From NCBI GenBank assembly GCA_049509395.1, contig JBEKZY010000246.1, positions 1-17,779 of the forward strand: a stretch of DNA of 17,779 nucleotides, given 5' to 3'. Within the stretch, counting starts at the first letter, position 1. Each line of letters starts with the position of its first letter. The stretch is from JBEKIK01 sp049509395 (GTDB taxonomy: Bacteria; Planctomycetota; Planctomycetia; Pirellulales; Thermoguttaceae). The translations under genes were made by a program, and so were the position numbers. The notes beneath the pieces are model-generated. The model did not search any database, was not told the DNA's origin, and saw only the letters and a program-made list of their open reading frames with translations. This document shows, one piece after another, positions 1-6,554 of this stretch.

Positions 1-1
1 G

Positions 2-1222
2 ATCGTGATGATCGACGGCCTTAAGGTGGAAAATTATCAACAACTGATGGCCTGTCTGACTGAACATCCCGATAAACCCCTGCAAATGACGGTCGAATGC
101 ACCGTGCCCGCTGAAGGCCGCAATCGCGATGCAATGGATGCCTCCAAGCTCGTCAATGTCGCCGTGCCGACCCAGCCCATGCGCACCCTGGGATTGGTGA
201 TGAGCATGGGCGAGATCACGGCGGTCCAAGATGGTTCTCCGGCGGATGGAAAACTCAAGGCCCGTGATCTCATCTTAAAGATTGATGGCAAGCCGATAGA
301 CGATCCCATGAGACTTCCCGATCAACTGCGTTTGCGGGCCGGAGATACGATTACCTTGACCGTCGAGCGAGACGGCTCGCCCAATGACATCCCTATCGCA
401 CTCCGCCATGTGGATTGGTACGAGCAGCCCCAAATTGAAAACGATCCGCTTCCTATTCTCGAATTGGGCATAGCTTATCGGGTGCTCAACAGAGTAGATC
501 GGGTGATTCCCGATAGTCCAGCCGAAAAAGCGGGAATTCAGCCCGGCGAGATTATTCAAACAGCGACCATCTCCCTCCCGGATAACATACAGGTTCAGGA
601 AAAAATTAAACAATCGGACATCGCCATCGAATTAGATGGTAAACATCCAAACTGGGCGTGCTTTTTTTATACGTTGCAAAAAATTCATCCGGACAGCACG
701 GTGGAACTTAAGCTTGATAACGACCGCACAGTAAAACTGAACATGGTAGACGCTGCCGACTGGTTCAATCCCGACCGCGGTTTTATCCTCGAGCCGGAAG
801 CCTCGCTAGTAAAGGCCCATTCCTTTGTCCAATCCGTCGATTTGGGCGCCGGCGAGACTTGGGAAGCCCTGACAACGGTTGTGCGGATACTCAGAAAACT
901 CGGTACGCAGATATCGTTTAAGGAATTAGGCGGGCCAATTTCCATCGCCAAGTTTGCCGGACAAGCGGCCCAACAAGGCCCGGCCTCTTTACTATTGTTT
1001 TTAACATTCCTCAGCGCCAACCTGGCCGTGCTCAATCTCTTGCCCATTCCCATCCTGGACGGCGGACACCTGATATTCCTGGCCTATGAAGGAATCCGCG
1101 GCAAACCGGCCGATGAAAGAGTGCAGGTCGGCCTTTCCTTATTGGGTTTGGCGTTCCTTGTCGGGTTAATGCTGTATGTCACCGGAAACGATATCTTCAA
1201 GCTGTTTTTTAAATGGCATTGA
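2..1222 (+). CDS. rseP: RIP/site-2 zinc metalloprotease, RseP-like, C-terminal part (5' end outside window)
   Basis: Open from the left edge in the frame ATC-GTG-ATG, so this is a truncated gene and not one starting at the GTG at position 5. Using that GTG as residue 1: residues 1-35 look like the end of a PDZ domain, about 57-130 a second PDZ (IDGKPI), and about 155-250 a third, extended PDZ-like region (SPAEKAGIQPGE, ELDGK). A membrane segment follows near 324-350. It runs into NLLPIPILDGG (N344, LDG at 351-353), the motif carrying the third zinc ligand of site-2 proteases. A last hydrophobic segment lies near 376-396. The HExxH helix must lie upstream of the window. Known for the family: intramembrane cleavage of anti-sigma factors or other membrane substrates, gated by PDZ domains. 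The multi-PDZ insert is longer than in E. coli RseP. Which substrate it cuts cannot be told. The gene is followed by two hairpin repeats. Confidence 0.9.
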   Translation: MVMIDGLKVENYQQLMACLTEHPDKPLQMTVECTVPAEGRNRDAMDASKLVNVAVPTQPMRTLGLVMSMGEITAVQDGSPADGKLKARDLILKIDGKPIDDPMRLPDQLRLRAGDTITLTVERDGSPNDIPIALRHVDWYEQPQIENDPLPILELGIAYRVLNRVDRVIPDSPAEKAGIQPGEIIQTATISLPDNIQVQEKIKQSDIAIELDGKHPNWACFFYTLQKIHPDSTVELKLDNDRTVKLNMVDAADWFNPDRGFILEPEASLVKAHSFVQSVDLGAGETWEALTTVVRILRKLGTQISFKELGGPISIAKFAGQAAQQGPASLLLFLTFLSANLAVLNLLPIPILDGGHLIFLAYEGIRGKPADERVQVGLSLLGLAFLVGLMLYVTGNDIFKLFFKWH

Positions 1223-1238
1223 GAACACAATCAAAGTT

Positions 1239-1263
1239 GGGGCGGCAGTTGTACTGCCGCCCC
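1239..1263. repeat. Perfect hairpin repeat, GTTGTAC-core family, copy 1
   Basis: GGGGCGGCAG and CTGCCGCCCC form a perfect 10-bp stem around a TTGTA loop, 16 nt after the rseP-like stop codon. No T-run follows, so an intrinsic terminator is not proven, although the position would suit 3'-end protection or termination. The sequence is related, in inverted orientation, to the hairpin 14 bp downstream. Confidence 0.75.
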
Positions 1264-1277
1264 TTGATTTTCACAAT

Positions 1278-1302
1278 GGGCCGGGAGTACAACTCCCGAC
1301 CC
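1278..1302. repeat. Hairpin repeat, GTTGTAC-core family, inverted copy 2
   Basis: GGGCCGGGAG and CTCCCGACCC pair with one G:T around a TACAA loop. Read on the other strand it has the same plan as the element at 1239 (GGGNCGGSAG, TTGTA loop). The two therefore form a head-to-head pair like a BIME built from two REP units. Confidence 0.7.
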
Positions 1303-1351
1303 AACGTATAATTGGCAATCTGCGAGAAAATTAATTGCCATTCATAAAAGT

Positions 1352-2614
1352 ATGACGCACAAAATGGAAATCGTTATTACCGGCGCCGGAGTGGTAAGCC
1401 CCATCGGCATCGGTCAGGATGCGTTTTGGGCCTCGCTCGTCGAAGGCCGCAGCGGCGTGCGCAAGTTGGCTACTTTTGCCGATCCCGACCTGGTTCCCTT
1501 TGGCGGCGAAGTCGTCGATTTCGATCCCAAGGATTACGTTCGCCAACGCAAAAGCCTCAAAGTGATGAGCCGCGACATTCAATTGGCCTTTGCAGCGGCG
1601 GACCTGGCCTGCATCGAAGCCCGGCATCACGAGCACGCAATCGATCCGGAACGGCTGGGCATCGTCTTTGGCGACGACATGATTCCCTGTGAATTGCAGG
1701 AATTAGTGCCGGCCTATCGCAGTTGCATTACCGACGGCAGATTCGATTACAACCGCTGGGGCGAGGCCTCGATGGCCGAGATCTTTCCCCTTTGGATGCT
1801 CAAGTATCTGCCCAACATGCCCGCCTGCCACATCGGCATCGCCCAAGACGCCCGCGGGCCGAACAATACGCTCACCCTGGGCGACGTTTCCAGCCTGTCG
1901 GCGGCGACCGAGGCCGTAAGGGTCATCCAGCGCGGGGCGGCCGATGCCATGATCGTCGGCGGGGCCGGTTCCAGAATCCATCCCACCATGCTCTTTCGCG
2001 GCGGACTGTTCGAGTTGTCGCGCCGCAGCGACGATCCGCCCGGCGCGTCGCGGCCCTTCGACGCCACCCGCGACGGCATGGTCAACGGCGAAGGAGCCGG
2101 TGCGTTCGTATTCGAGGCCAAGCAGCATGCCCAAGCCCGCGGCGCCACCCCGCTGGCTCGAGTTCTCGGATACTCCGCAGCATTTGAACCCGCCGCCAAC
2201 GGCAAGGCATTGCACGGCATAGCCATCCGCCAGGCCATCCGGGGAGCGCTGTGCGACTCCGGACTTGCTCCGGCCGACGTCGGTTGCGTTATCGCCCATG
2301 GAATCAGCACGGTGCTGGACGACCAGCGCGAGGCATCGGCCATTCGCGAAGTCCTGGGCGACGTGGCCGTGACCGCGCCGAAAAGCTATTTCGGACACTT
2401 GGGAGCGGGCTCCGGCGCGGTCGATATGGTGGCCGGCGTCTTGGCCCTCAAGCATGGGCTTGTGCCGCCGACCCTGAATTACCGCCTGCCCGATCCGCTG
2501 TGTCCCATCCGCGTGATTCACGACCGGCCGCAAAAACTGGAACATCCCGCTCTGATAATCCTCAGCCACACCCAATACGGCCAGGCCGTGGCCGTGGCGC
2601 TGGGAGCGGCGTGA
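1352..2614 (+). CDS. Beta-ketoacyl-ACP synthase-like protein lacking the active-site Cys
   Basis: 420 aa with the thiolase-fold KAS layout: VITGAGVVSPIG near the N-terminus, MIVGGAGSRIHP at about 200-211, the RPFDATRDGMVNGEGAG block at 234-250, IAHGIST at 314-320 and KSYFGHLGAGSG at 344-355. Ungapped alignment with the FabF stretch ARGPSISIATAC puts D178 where FabF has Cys163. The two catalytic His (H316, H349) and Lys (K344) are kept. The C-terminal NSFGFGG glycine loop is replaced by SHTQYGQ. Condensation through a Cys thioester is therefore not expected. By analogy with chain-length factors and KSQ decarboxylases (where Cys becomes Gln) it may be a partner subunit or a decarboxylase; this is inference. 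The start may be ATG 1352 or ATG 1364 (MEIVITGAG, closer to usual family starts); no clear Shine-Dalgarno decides. An intact fabF lies at the right end of the window. Confidence 0.9.
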   Translation: MTHKMEIVITGAGVVSPIGIGQDAFWASLVEGRSGVRKLATFADPDLVPFGGEVVDFDPKDYVRQRKSLKVMSRDIQLAFAAADLACIEARHHEHAIDPERLGIVFGDDMIPCELQELVPAYRSCITDGRFDYNRWGEASMAEIFPLWMLKYLPNMPACHIGIAQDARGPNNTLTLGDVSSLSAATEAVRVIQRGAADAMIVGGAGSRIHPTMLFRGGLFELSRRSDDPPGASRPFDATRDGMVNGEGAGAFVFEAKQHAQARGATPLARVLGYSAAFEPAANGKALHGIAIRQAIRGALCDSGLAPADVGCVIAHGISTVLDDQREASAIREVLGDVAVTAPKSYFGHLGAGSGAVDMVAGVLALKHGLVPPTLNYRLPDPLCPIRVIHDRPQKLEHPALIILSHTQYGQAVAVALGAA

Positions 2615-2630
2615 TTTGCAGCGTATATTT

Positions 2631-2717
2631 CGTCCCGTAGGGACGTACGACATTAGCCCAGCGATTCATCGCTTGGGTATGGAAGATATAGAATTGCCGT
2701 TTCGTCCCGTAGGGACG
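2631..2717. repeat. Cluster of three short hairpins: CGTCCCGTAGGGACG twice around a GCGAT hairpin
   Basis: CGTCCCGTAGGGACG is a perfect 6-bp hairpin with a GTA loop and occurs identically at 2631-2645 and 2703-2717, each after TTT. Between them, at 2657-2677, CCCA-GCGAT-TC-ATCGC-T-TGGG forms a second hairpin type. The cluster fills most of the gap between the KAS-like gene (stop at 2614) and the GTPase start (2771). It may serve as a transcript 3' end, but no U-tract follows any of the stems. Confidence 0.75.
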
Positions 2718-2770
2718 ATTGAATTTTAATCGCCGATTTTCATTCCTCCCTTCCTGATGAATAATTTTTC

Positions 2771-4843
2771 ATGTCTTCCGACTTCGCATCATTCGCCGCC
2801 GGTTTAAAACGTCTCGATCGCGCCTTGTCCGCCTTGGAACCGGCCGCAGCCTCGATCGGCCTGTCCGCACCGCGCCAAGATGAATGGTTCCAACTCCTGG
2901 CCAACAAGCTTCTGCCGCAATTGGATTTGCCGCCGCTTTTGGTCGTGGCCATTATCGGCGGCACGAACATCGGCAAGTCGGTGATCTTCAACCACCTTGC
3001 CGGCGAAAACGCATCGGCCGCCACGCCCCTGGCCGCGGGCACAAAGCATCCGGTCTGCCTGGTCCCGCCCGATTTATGTGATCCAGCCTTGTTGCAGCGC
3101 CTGTTCGAGCCCTTTCAGTTGCACGTCTGGCATTCGCCCGACGATCCCTTAAGCGGCGGCGAGGAAAATCGGCTCTATTGGCGCCCCGGTCCGCGCATGC
3201 CCCAGCGGCTCCTGCTCATCGATACGCCCGACGTCGATTCCGACGTGCCCGTGAATTGGTCCCGGGCAAAGGCCGTTCGCCAGGCGGCTGATGTACTCGT
3301 GGCCGTCCTTACTCAACAAAAATACAACGACGCCGCCGTAAAACAGTTTTTCCGCGCAGCCGCCCAGGCCGACAAACCCATCCTCGTGCTTTTTAACCAG
3401 TGCGATCTTAAGGCTGACGCCGATTATTGGCCCCAGTGGCTCTCAACATTCCGCGACCAGATCTCAGCGGGCGTTCTCCCCTCTCCCTTTTCGGGAGAGG
3501 GGCAAGCGGCCACACTCCCCTCTCCCATTGGGAGAGGCACCCAAAGGGTACCCGGGGTTGAAGGCGTATCTGCCCACGTCTCAATAACTGCTGAACCTCA
3601 AGTTCTGAACCCTGAACCCCGAACCCTGAACCCTGAACCCTGTAAGGCCGATTTGAAATCGGCCCTACTGACGCCGCCTTCCGACCCCAGTCGCGGCCCG
3701 GAGCTGGTCTACATCGTCCCCTACGACCGCCGCGCGGCCGAAAAACTCCGCCTGCCGTTTTATTGCGTGGGCAAGGACGGCACGGACCCCATCGGCCGGC
3801 CCGTCGATCTCCGCGATGAGTTGGCGGCACTCAGGTTCGACGCCATCAAGATTCGCACCTTTCGCGGGGCTATGCGTCGAGTGCTCGATCCCGGTACGGG
3901 CCTGCCCGCGTATTTACAGCGCATCCGCGCAGCGGCCGGCGACTTTGCCTCGGCGGCAAAAATCCTCTCCGCCCAGGAAATGGCCCGCGTCGATTGGCCC
4001 ATGCTGCCCTCCGGAGTGCTGGTCGAGGAAATCCGCGCCTGGTGGGATGCACATCGCGAGGCCTGGTCCCGTCACATCCACGGCTTTTACCGCGTGCTGG
4101 GCCGGGGCGTTACCTGGCCCATCCGCGCAGCCTGGTCCTCGATGTCCGGCCCGAATGTCGATCCGCTTATCTCCTTCCAGCAGCAGGAACGCGCGGCCAT
4201 CGTCGCGGCAGTGGGAAAACTGCTCGACGAACTCGATCGGCTATCCCAAATCGGCAACGACACGCTTCGCCCGCGATTGTTAAAACTCCTGGGCGGACAC
4301 GCCCGGGCCGAACTTCTCGCCCGCGTCCAAGCGGCCCACGAACAACTGCCCGCCATCGACGAACACTATCGCGAATTCCTGTGCGGCGAACTGGATAAGT
4401 GGAAGCAGGAAAATGCCCGCATAGTCCGCTATTTGCAATCCTTCGACCATCTTGCCGCCCTGGCCCGGCCGGCCATCACCATCGGCCTGTTCTTCACCGG
4501 CCTGCACTTTGCCGGCGACCTGGCCGGTCAGGCGGCCGTTCACGCCGCCGGCCACACCGCCAGCCAGATAGCCACCGAGGCCGCCATCACCGGCGGCATC
4601 ACCGGCGGGGGCGAGGCCCTGGTCTCGACCACCAGCGAAGGCGTAAGCCAGGCCGCCGCCCGCTTGTTCCTCCGCCTCCAATCGCGCTACGCCCAACAAC
4701 GCGCCCAATGGCTGGCCGCGTGGCTGGAATCCGAACTCCTAGGAGGTCTGCTAACTGAACTCCGCCAAGGCGCCGAAGTGCCGCAATTGCCGGCGTTCCA
4801 CGAGGTGGAAAAATTTCTTGGGGGATTGGAGATTGGGAATTAG
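2771..4843 (+). CDS. Large P-loop GTPase with hydrophobic C-terminal segment and in-frame repeat insertion
   Basis: 690 aa. The G domain shows G1/Walker A GGTNIGKS (63-70), a G3-like DTPDVDS (151-157, Asp in place of the usual Gly of DxxG) and G4 NQCD (209-212). It belongs to the TRAFAC/Era-like GTPases; closer placement (YfjP-like or dynamin-like) is not certain. Residues about 340-560 are mostly helical and charged. A Gly/Ala-rich hydrophobic stretch at 565-620 could insert into or lie on the membrane, giving a dynamin-like layout. Residues about 235-300 are low-complexity (LPSPFSGEG, LPSPIGRG, then two LNPEP motifs) and are encoded by palindromes and a heptamer array inserted between G4 and the rest of the domain. 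The last codons and the stop lie in another heptamer array. Without the insert it would be about 620 aa. The ATG at 2771 is the only good start; no strong Shine-Dalgarno is seen. The function is unknown beyond GTP binding. Confidence 0.85.
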   Translation: MSSDFASFAAGLKRLDRALSALEPAAASIGLSAPRQDEWFQLLANKLLPQLDLPPLLVVAIIGGTNIGKSVIFNHLAGENASAATPLAAGTKHPVCLVPPDLCDPALLQRLFEPFQLHVWHSPDDPLSGGEENRLYWRPGPRMPQRLLLIDTPDVDSDVPVNWSRAKAVRQAADVLVAVLTQQKYNDAAVKQFFRAAAQADKPILVLFNQCDLKADADYWPQWLSTFRDQISAGVLPSPFSGEGQAATLPSPIGRGTQRVPGVEGVSAHVSITAEPQVLNPEPRTLNPEPCKADLKSALLTPPSDPSRGPELVYIVPYDRRAAEKLRLPFYCVGKDGTDPIGRPVDLRDELAALRFDAIKIRTFRGAMRRVLDPGTGLPAYLQRIRAAAGDFASAAKILSAQEMARVDWPMLPSGVLVEEIRAWWDAHREAWSRHIHGFYRVLGRGVTWPIRAAWSSMSGPNVDPLISFQQQERAAIVAAVGKLLDELDRLSQIGNDTLRPRLLKLLGGHARAELLARVQAAHEQLPAIDEHYREFLCGELDKWKQENARIVRYLQSFDHLAALARPAITIGLFFTGLHFAGDLAGQAAVHAAGHTASQIATEAAITGGITGGGEALVSTTSEGVSQAAARLFLRLQSRYAQQRAQWLAAWLESELLGGLLTELRQGAEVPQLPAFHEVEKFLGGLEIGN
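3478..3502. repeat. CCCTCTCCC-family hairpin inside the GTPase gene, copy 1
   Basis: CCCCTCTCCC and GGGAGAGGGG form a perfect 10-bp stem around TTTTC. It is translated in frame as LPSPFSGEG (residues 236-244). The same stem family recurs at 3519-3537 and in the spacer at 8681-8701. Confidence 0.8.
3519..3537. repeat. CCCTCTCCC-family hairpin inside the GTPase gene, copy 2
   Basis: CCTCTCCC and GGGAGAGG pair over 8 bp around an ATT loop, translated as part of LPSPIGRG. It sits 16 nt after copy 1, in the same reading frame and orientation. Confidence 0.75.
3591..3642. repeat. Heptanucleotide tandem array (CTGAACC)n within coding sequence
   Basis: Seven consecutive 7-nt units in strict phase begin at 3591, 3598, 3605, 3612, 3619, 3626 and 3633. 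Five are exact CTGAACC, one is CCGAACC, and one (TCAAGTT) has diverged. Since three units make 21 nt, the protein shows a 7-residue period, VLNPEPR followed by TLNPEPC. Its G-rich complement is GGTTCAG. Confidence 0.85.
3642..3668. repeat. GGCCGATTT hairpin within the GTPase gene
   Basis: GGCCGATTT and AAATCGGCC form a perfect 9-bp stem around a single G. The flanking GTA and TAC can extend it past an A/C mismatch. It follows the heptamer array directly and is translated in frame as KADLKSA. This is the last element of the inserted block. Confidence 0.75.
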
Positions 4844-4848
4844 GGATT
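4821..4848. repeat. Heptanucleotide array GGRRATT covering the GTPase stop codon
   Basis: Four 7-nt units, GGGGATT, GGAGATT, GGGAATT and AGGGATT, start at 4821. The TAG stop of the GTPase lies inside the array, and the last residues GGLEIGN are its translation. The native 3' end of the gene may therefore have been replaced by the repeat. Confidence 0.7.
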
Positions 4849-4870
4849 GGTGAAAGATAGATGGTTCGTC

Positions 4871-4898
4871 GTAGGTGGTAGGTGGTATGTGGATAGGG
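4871..4898. repeat. Heptanucleotide array GTAGGTG
   Basis: GTAGGTG, GTAGGTG and GTATGTG run in tandem from 4871 and are followed by a weaker GATAGGG. The next bases, GGGTTTGGGGGTTCAGG, look like a degenerate reverse complement of the CTGAACC array found in the upstream gene. Confidence 0.6.
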
Positions 4899-4954
4899 TT
4901 TGGGGGTTCAGGCTAAAAACTTAAAACTGACGGCTGGTAACTGAGTTTCAGTAT

Positions 4955-5267
4955 TTTGGTCACCAAATGGCAGTTTTTCCACGTTTGACCGTTTGGATTT
5001 TACCTCTATTCTCGCAAAGTCGCGAAGCAAATAGAATTGAACAACTTTTTTTAACACGAAAATAAAAAACGACGAAAACTCGAAACGTTTGATCGGCAGT
5101 TGGGGAACAAATCGCGATATTTCCATGTTTCGGGAACACTAATTACCACTAATCTCCGCTAATAAAGGCGAGTTATTCAATTTCAGGGATACTATTGTTA
5201 CTAAGCATTTTGCAGTTTCGCAGAGGACTATTTGGGGTCAAAATTGCGATTTTTCCACGTTTCGGGA
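4955..5267. repeat. 36-bp direct repeat, two clear copies and one degenerate copy
   Basis: 5100-5135 and 5232-5267 match at about 30 of 36 positions. Both start TTGGGG, pass through a GCGATWTTTCCAYGTTT core and end TCGGGA. A weaker third copy at 4955-4986 keeps TTTTTCCACGTTT and starts with the palindrome TTTGGTCACCAAA. Spacing between copies is about 145 and 132 bp, but the DNA between them is not alike. Confidence 0.65.
5137..5166. repeat. Three tandem decamers YRCTAATNNN
   Basis: CACTAATTAC, CACTAATCTC and CGCTAATAAA follow one another directly after a copy of the 36-bp repeat. The period is exactly 10 nt, close to one helical turn. Confidence 0.6.
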
Positions 5268-5389
5268 TGGCTATGCCATGCTGATTTTCATTATTTGGAT
5301 TTCCAAAGAACACTACCGGCACTGAGCGAAGAACGTAGCAGATTGGAAAGTGGATTTCAAGAGAAGAAATTGACCACCGGGGGAGGAAG

Positions 5390-5417
5390 GGATGAGGGAT
5401 TAGGGATGAAGGATGAG
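5390..5417. repeat. Heptanucleotide array GGATKAR
   Basis: GGATGAG, GGATTAG, GGATGAA and GGATGAG are four phase-true 7-nt units. Two units of the same motif occur on the opposite strand at 8024-8037. Confidence 0.7.
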
Positions 5418-5531
5418 GGGGAAATTGATGGAGAGGACTGCTGGTAAAGTCGGGCACTTGTTGGTATGAGAGGCGGCAGGCAGTTGAAGGCACTTTTTTA
5501 GCCCAGAGTTTTTATTGAAAAGCTGGCTTTT

Positions 5532-6230
5532 TTATGGAATGCCCTTGGTTTTTTTCGTCTCGGCCTCTGGCACAATAAATGGCTCGACTACTAAAGCCAT
5601 CGCCGGTGTGCCATCCAGCGTCCTATACTTCTCTGATTTCATGATCTCGATAGGGGAATCTATGATTATATACTTCTCTTTAGTCACGCCTGCGGTACTG
5701 AAACCCTTAAAATGGCAGATAACGTCCTTAATTGAATTGTGACCACCATTAACACTCCCATAACATTGTGCGATTATTTCTTCATTATCTGGCACACTGA
5801 GCACCTTGAACAGATAGGGGCGGCCGCCGTCATATGCTTTGTCGCATAGTAATCCGATTTGGTTGATTTCAAATTCCTCTAACGAAGGAAACATGATGCT
5901 CTTGCTAGTGCGTAATTGTCTTATTTTGTCCGCATACAATTTCTGAGATTCAGGTGACCGGCTCGTTTTAATTTGTTTAGTGTATTCTTCGATTAACTTC
6001 TTTTTCAAGTCCGGTGAGGCTTTCTCAACTTTCTCGATTTTTTCCGCGTCGGGCTTTGAAATATTTTTTCCGATCTTCACCGCAATGGCATTATTCCGCG
6101 CTATTTCATCCTCTGTATATTGTGGACTTGCCGCCGCTCTCTGAATTCTGTTATACATTCCCTTAGCTGACTCTTGTGCAATTAATGTGAATGGTGAAAA
6201 GACAATAAGCAAAAAAAGAGACAATTTCAT
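5532..6230 (-). CDS. Secreted protein of unknown function
   Basis: 232 aa from the ATG at 6230. An upstream TTG/ATG (6248/6245) would give MMGAWIMK, but the 6230 start begins a clean signal peptide (MKLSLFLLIVFSPFTLIAQ) and has GGGAG 8 nt upstream. After the signal sequence comes a Lys/Glu-rich, probably helical region (about 25-110). A C-terminal half with mixed strands follows (FEINQIGLLCDKAYDG, YLFKVLSVPD, KYIIIDSPIEI) and three Cys residues (in LLCDK, AQCYG and VICHF). I do not recognise the family. It reads opposite to the GTPase upstream and appears to be transcribed alone from a good promoter at 6271-6298. Its lower GC than the 1-4.8 kb genes fits an accessory gene. Confidence 0.75.
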   Translation of the reverse strand: MKLSLFLLIVFSPFTLIAQESAKGMYNRIQRAAASPQYTEDEIARNNAIAVKIGKNISKPDAEKIEKVEKASPDLKKKLIEEYTKQIKTSRSPESQKLYADKIRQLRTSKSIMFPSLEEFEINQIGLLCDKAYDGGRPYLFKVLSVPDNEEIIAQCYGSVNGGHNSIKDVICHFKGFSTAGVTKEKYIIIDSPIEIMKSEKYRTLDGTPAMALVVEPFIVPEAETKKTKGIP

Positions 6231-6238
6231 TATCCATG

Positions 6239-6243
6239 CTCCC
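6239..6243 (-). promoter_or_regulatory. Shine-Dalgarno site deciding the start of the secreted protein gene
   Basis: GGGAG on the minus strand lies 8 nt before the ATG at 6230 and overlaps the longer reading frame. It favours the start that opens directly with the signal peptide. Confidence 0.55.
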
Positions 6244-6248
6244 ATCAA

Positions 6249-6554
6249 AAGGGTTGAGAAGATTCAATTTATTATATCTCCTCAATTGGCGGATGCAATC
6301 TGTTGTTTTGATTCTCTTAAGATGGACATTTTAAGCGAAATTGCACAATAATTTGTTTGCCCCTAGAATCTCTTGCAAGCCATTGGCGGGTGAAAAAAAT
6401 AAGGGGGTTTTTCTCTTGTTGACTTTTTCAGTATGACTTGCACTTGTGACCACGGCTTGCCGCGTCACAAGGCACACGACGCAAGTATCACAGTTTCAAT
6501 TGTTCATAGTGGGTAGCCCATTTGTATTATTGGTCGATTAGTTTTTTCGACGCT
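6249..6554. other. Intergenic region with one hairpin, no gene
   Basis: It holds the promoter of the left-hand gene and, at 6443-6471, an 8-bp inverted repeat CTTGTGAC / GTCACAAG with a smaller CGG-CTTG-CCG hairpin in the loop. No T-run follows the stem in the direction of either flanking gene, so I do not call it a terminator. Nothing else is seen. Confidence 0.5.
6271..6298 (-). promoter_or_regulatory. Sigma70-like promoter for the secreted protein gene
   Basis: TTGCAT, 16 nt, TATAAT on the minus strand. Transcription would start near 6264, about 34 nt before the ATG. Confidence 0.6.

Larger units (their letters stand above)
4844..5531. other. Gene-free, repeat-rich AT-richer spacer
   Basis: No open frame here has convincing coding character; the longest, at 5232-5447 (+), overlaps recognisable repeats. 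The spacer holds two heptamer arrays, a 36-bp repeat in two clear copies and one degenerate copy, and three decamers. G/A-rich and T-rich runs are common. It reads as a decayed or accumulating noncoding zone between the GTPase and an oppositely oriented small gene. Confidence 0.6.

Noticed and set aside
1703..2653. Long minus-strand frame opposite the KAS-like gene
   Set aside because: It is an antisense shadow of a GC-rich coding region; the plus strand carries clear KAS motifs.
3478..3668. CRISPR-like array
   Set aside because: The hairpins differ from each other, spacers are not of constant length, there are no cas genes, and the region is translated as part of a GTPase.
3591..5417. Telomere-like G-rich repeats (GGATTAG, AGGGATT)
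   Set aside because: Arrays are short, internal, degenerate, differ from one another and lie in or beside ordinary genes; nothing suggests a chromosome end or eukaryotic DNA.
5232..5447. Plus-strand open frame of 71 codons
   Set aside because: It begins within a 36-bp repeat copy and ends just after a heptamer array; its translation looks like read-through of repeats.
6443..6471. Intrinsic terminator
   Set aside because: The stem is good, but no U-run follows it in the orientation of either neighbouring gene.
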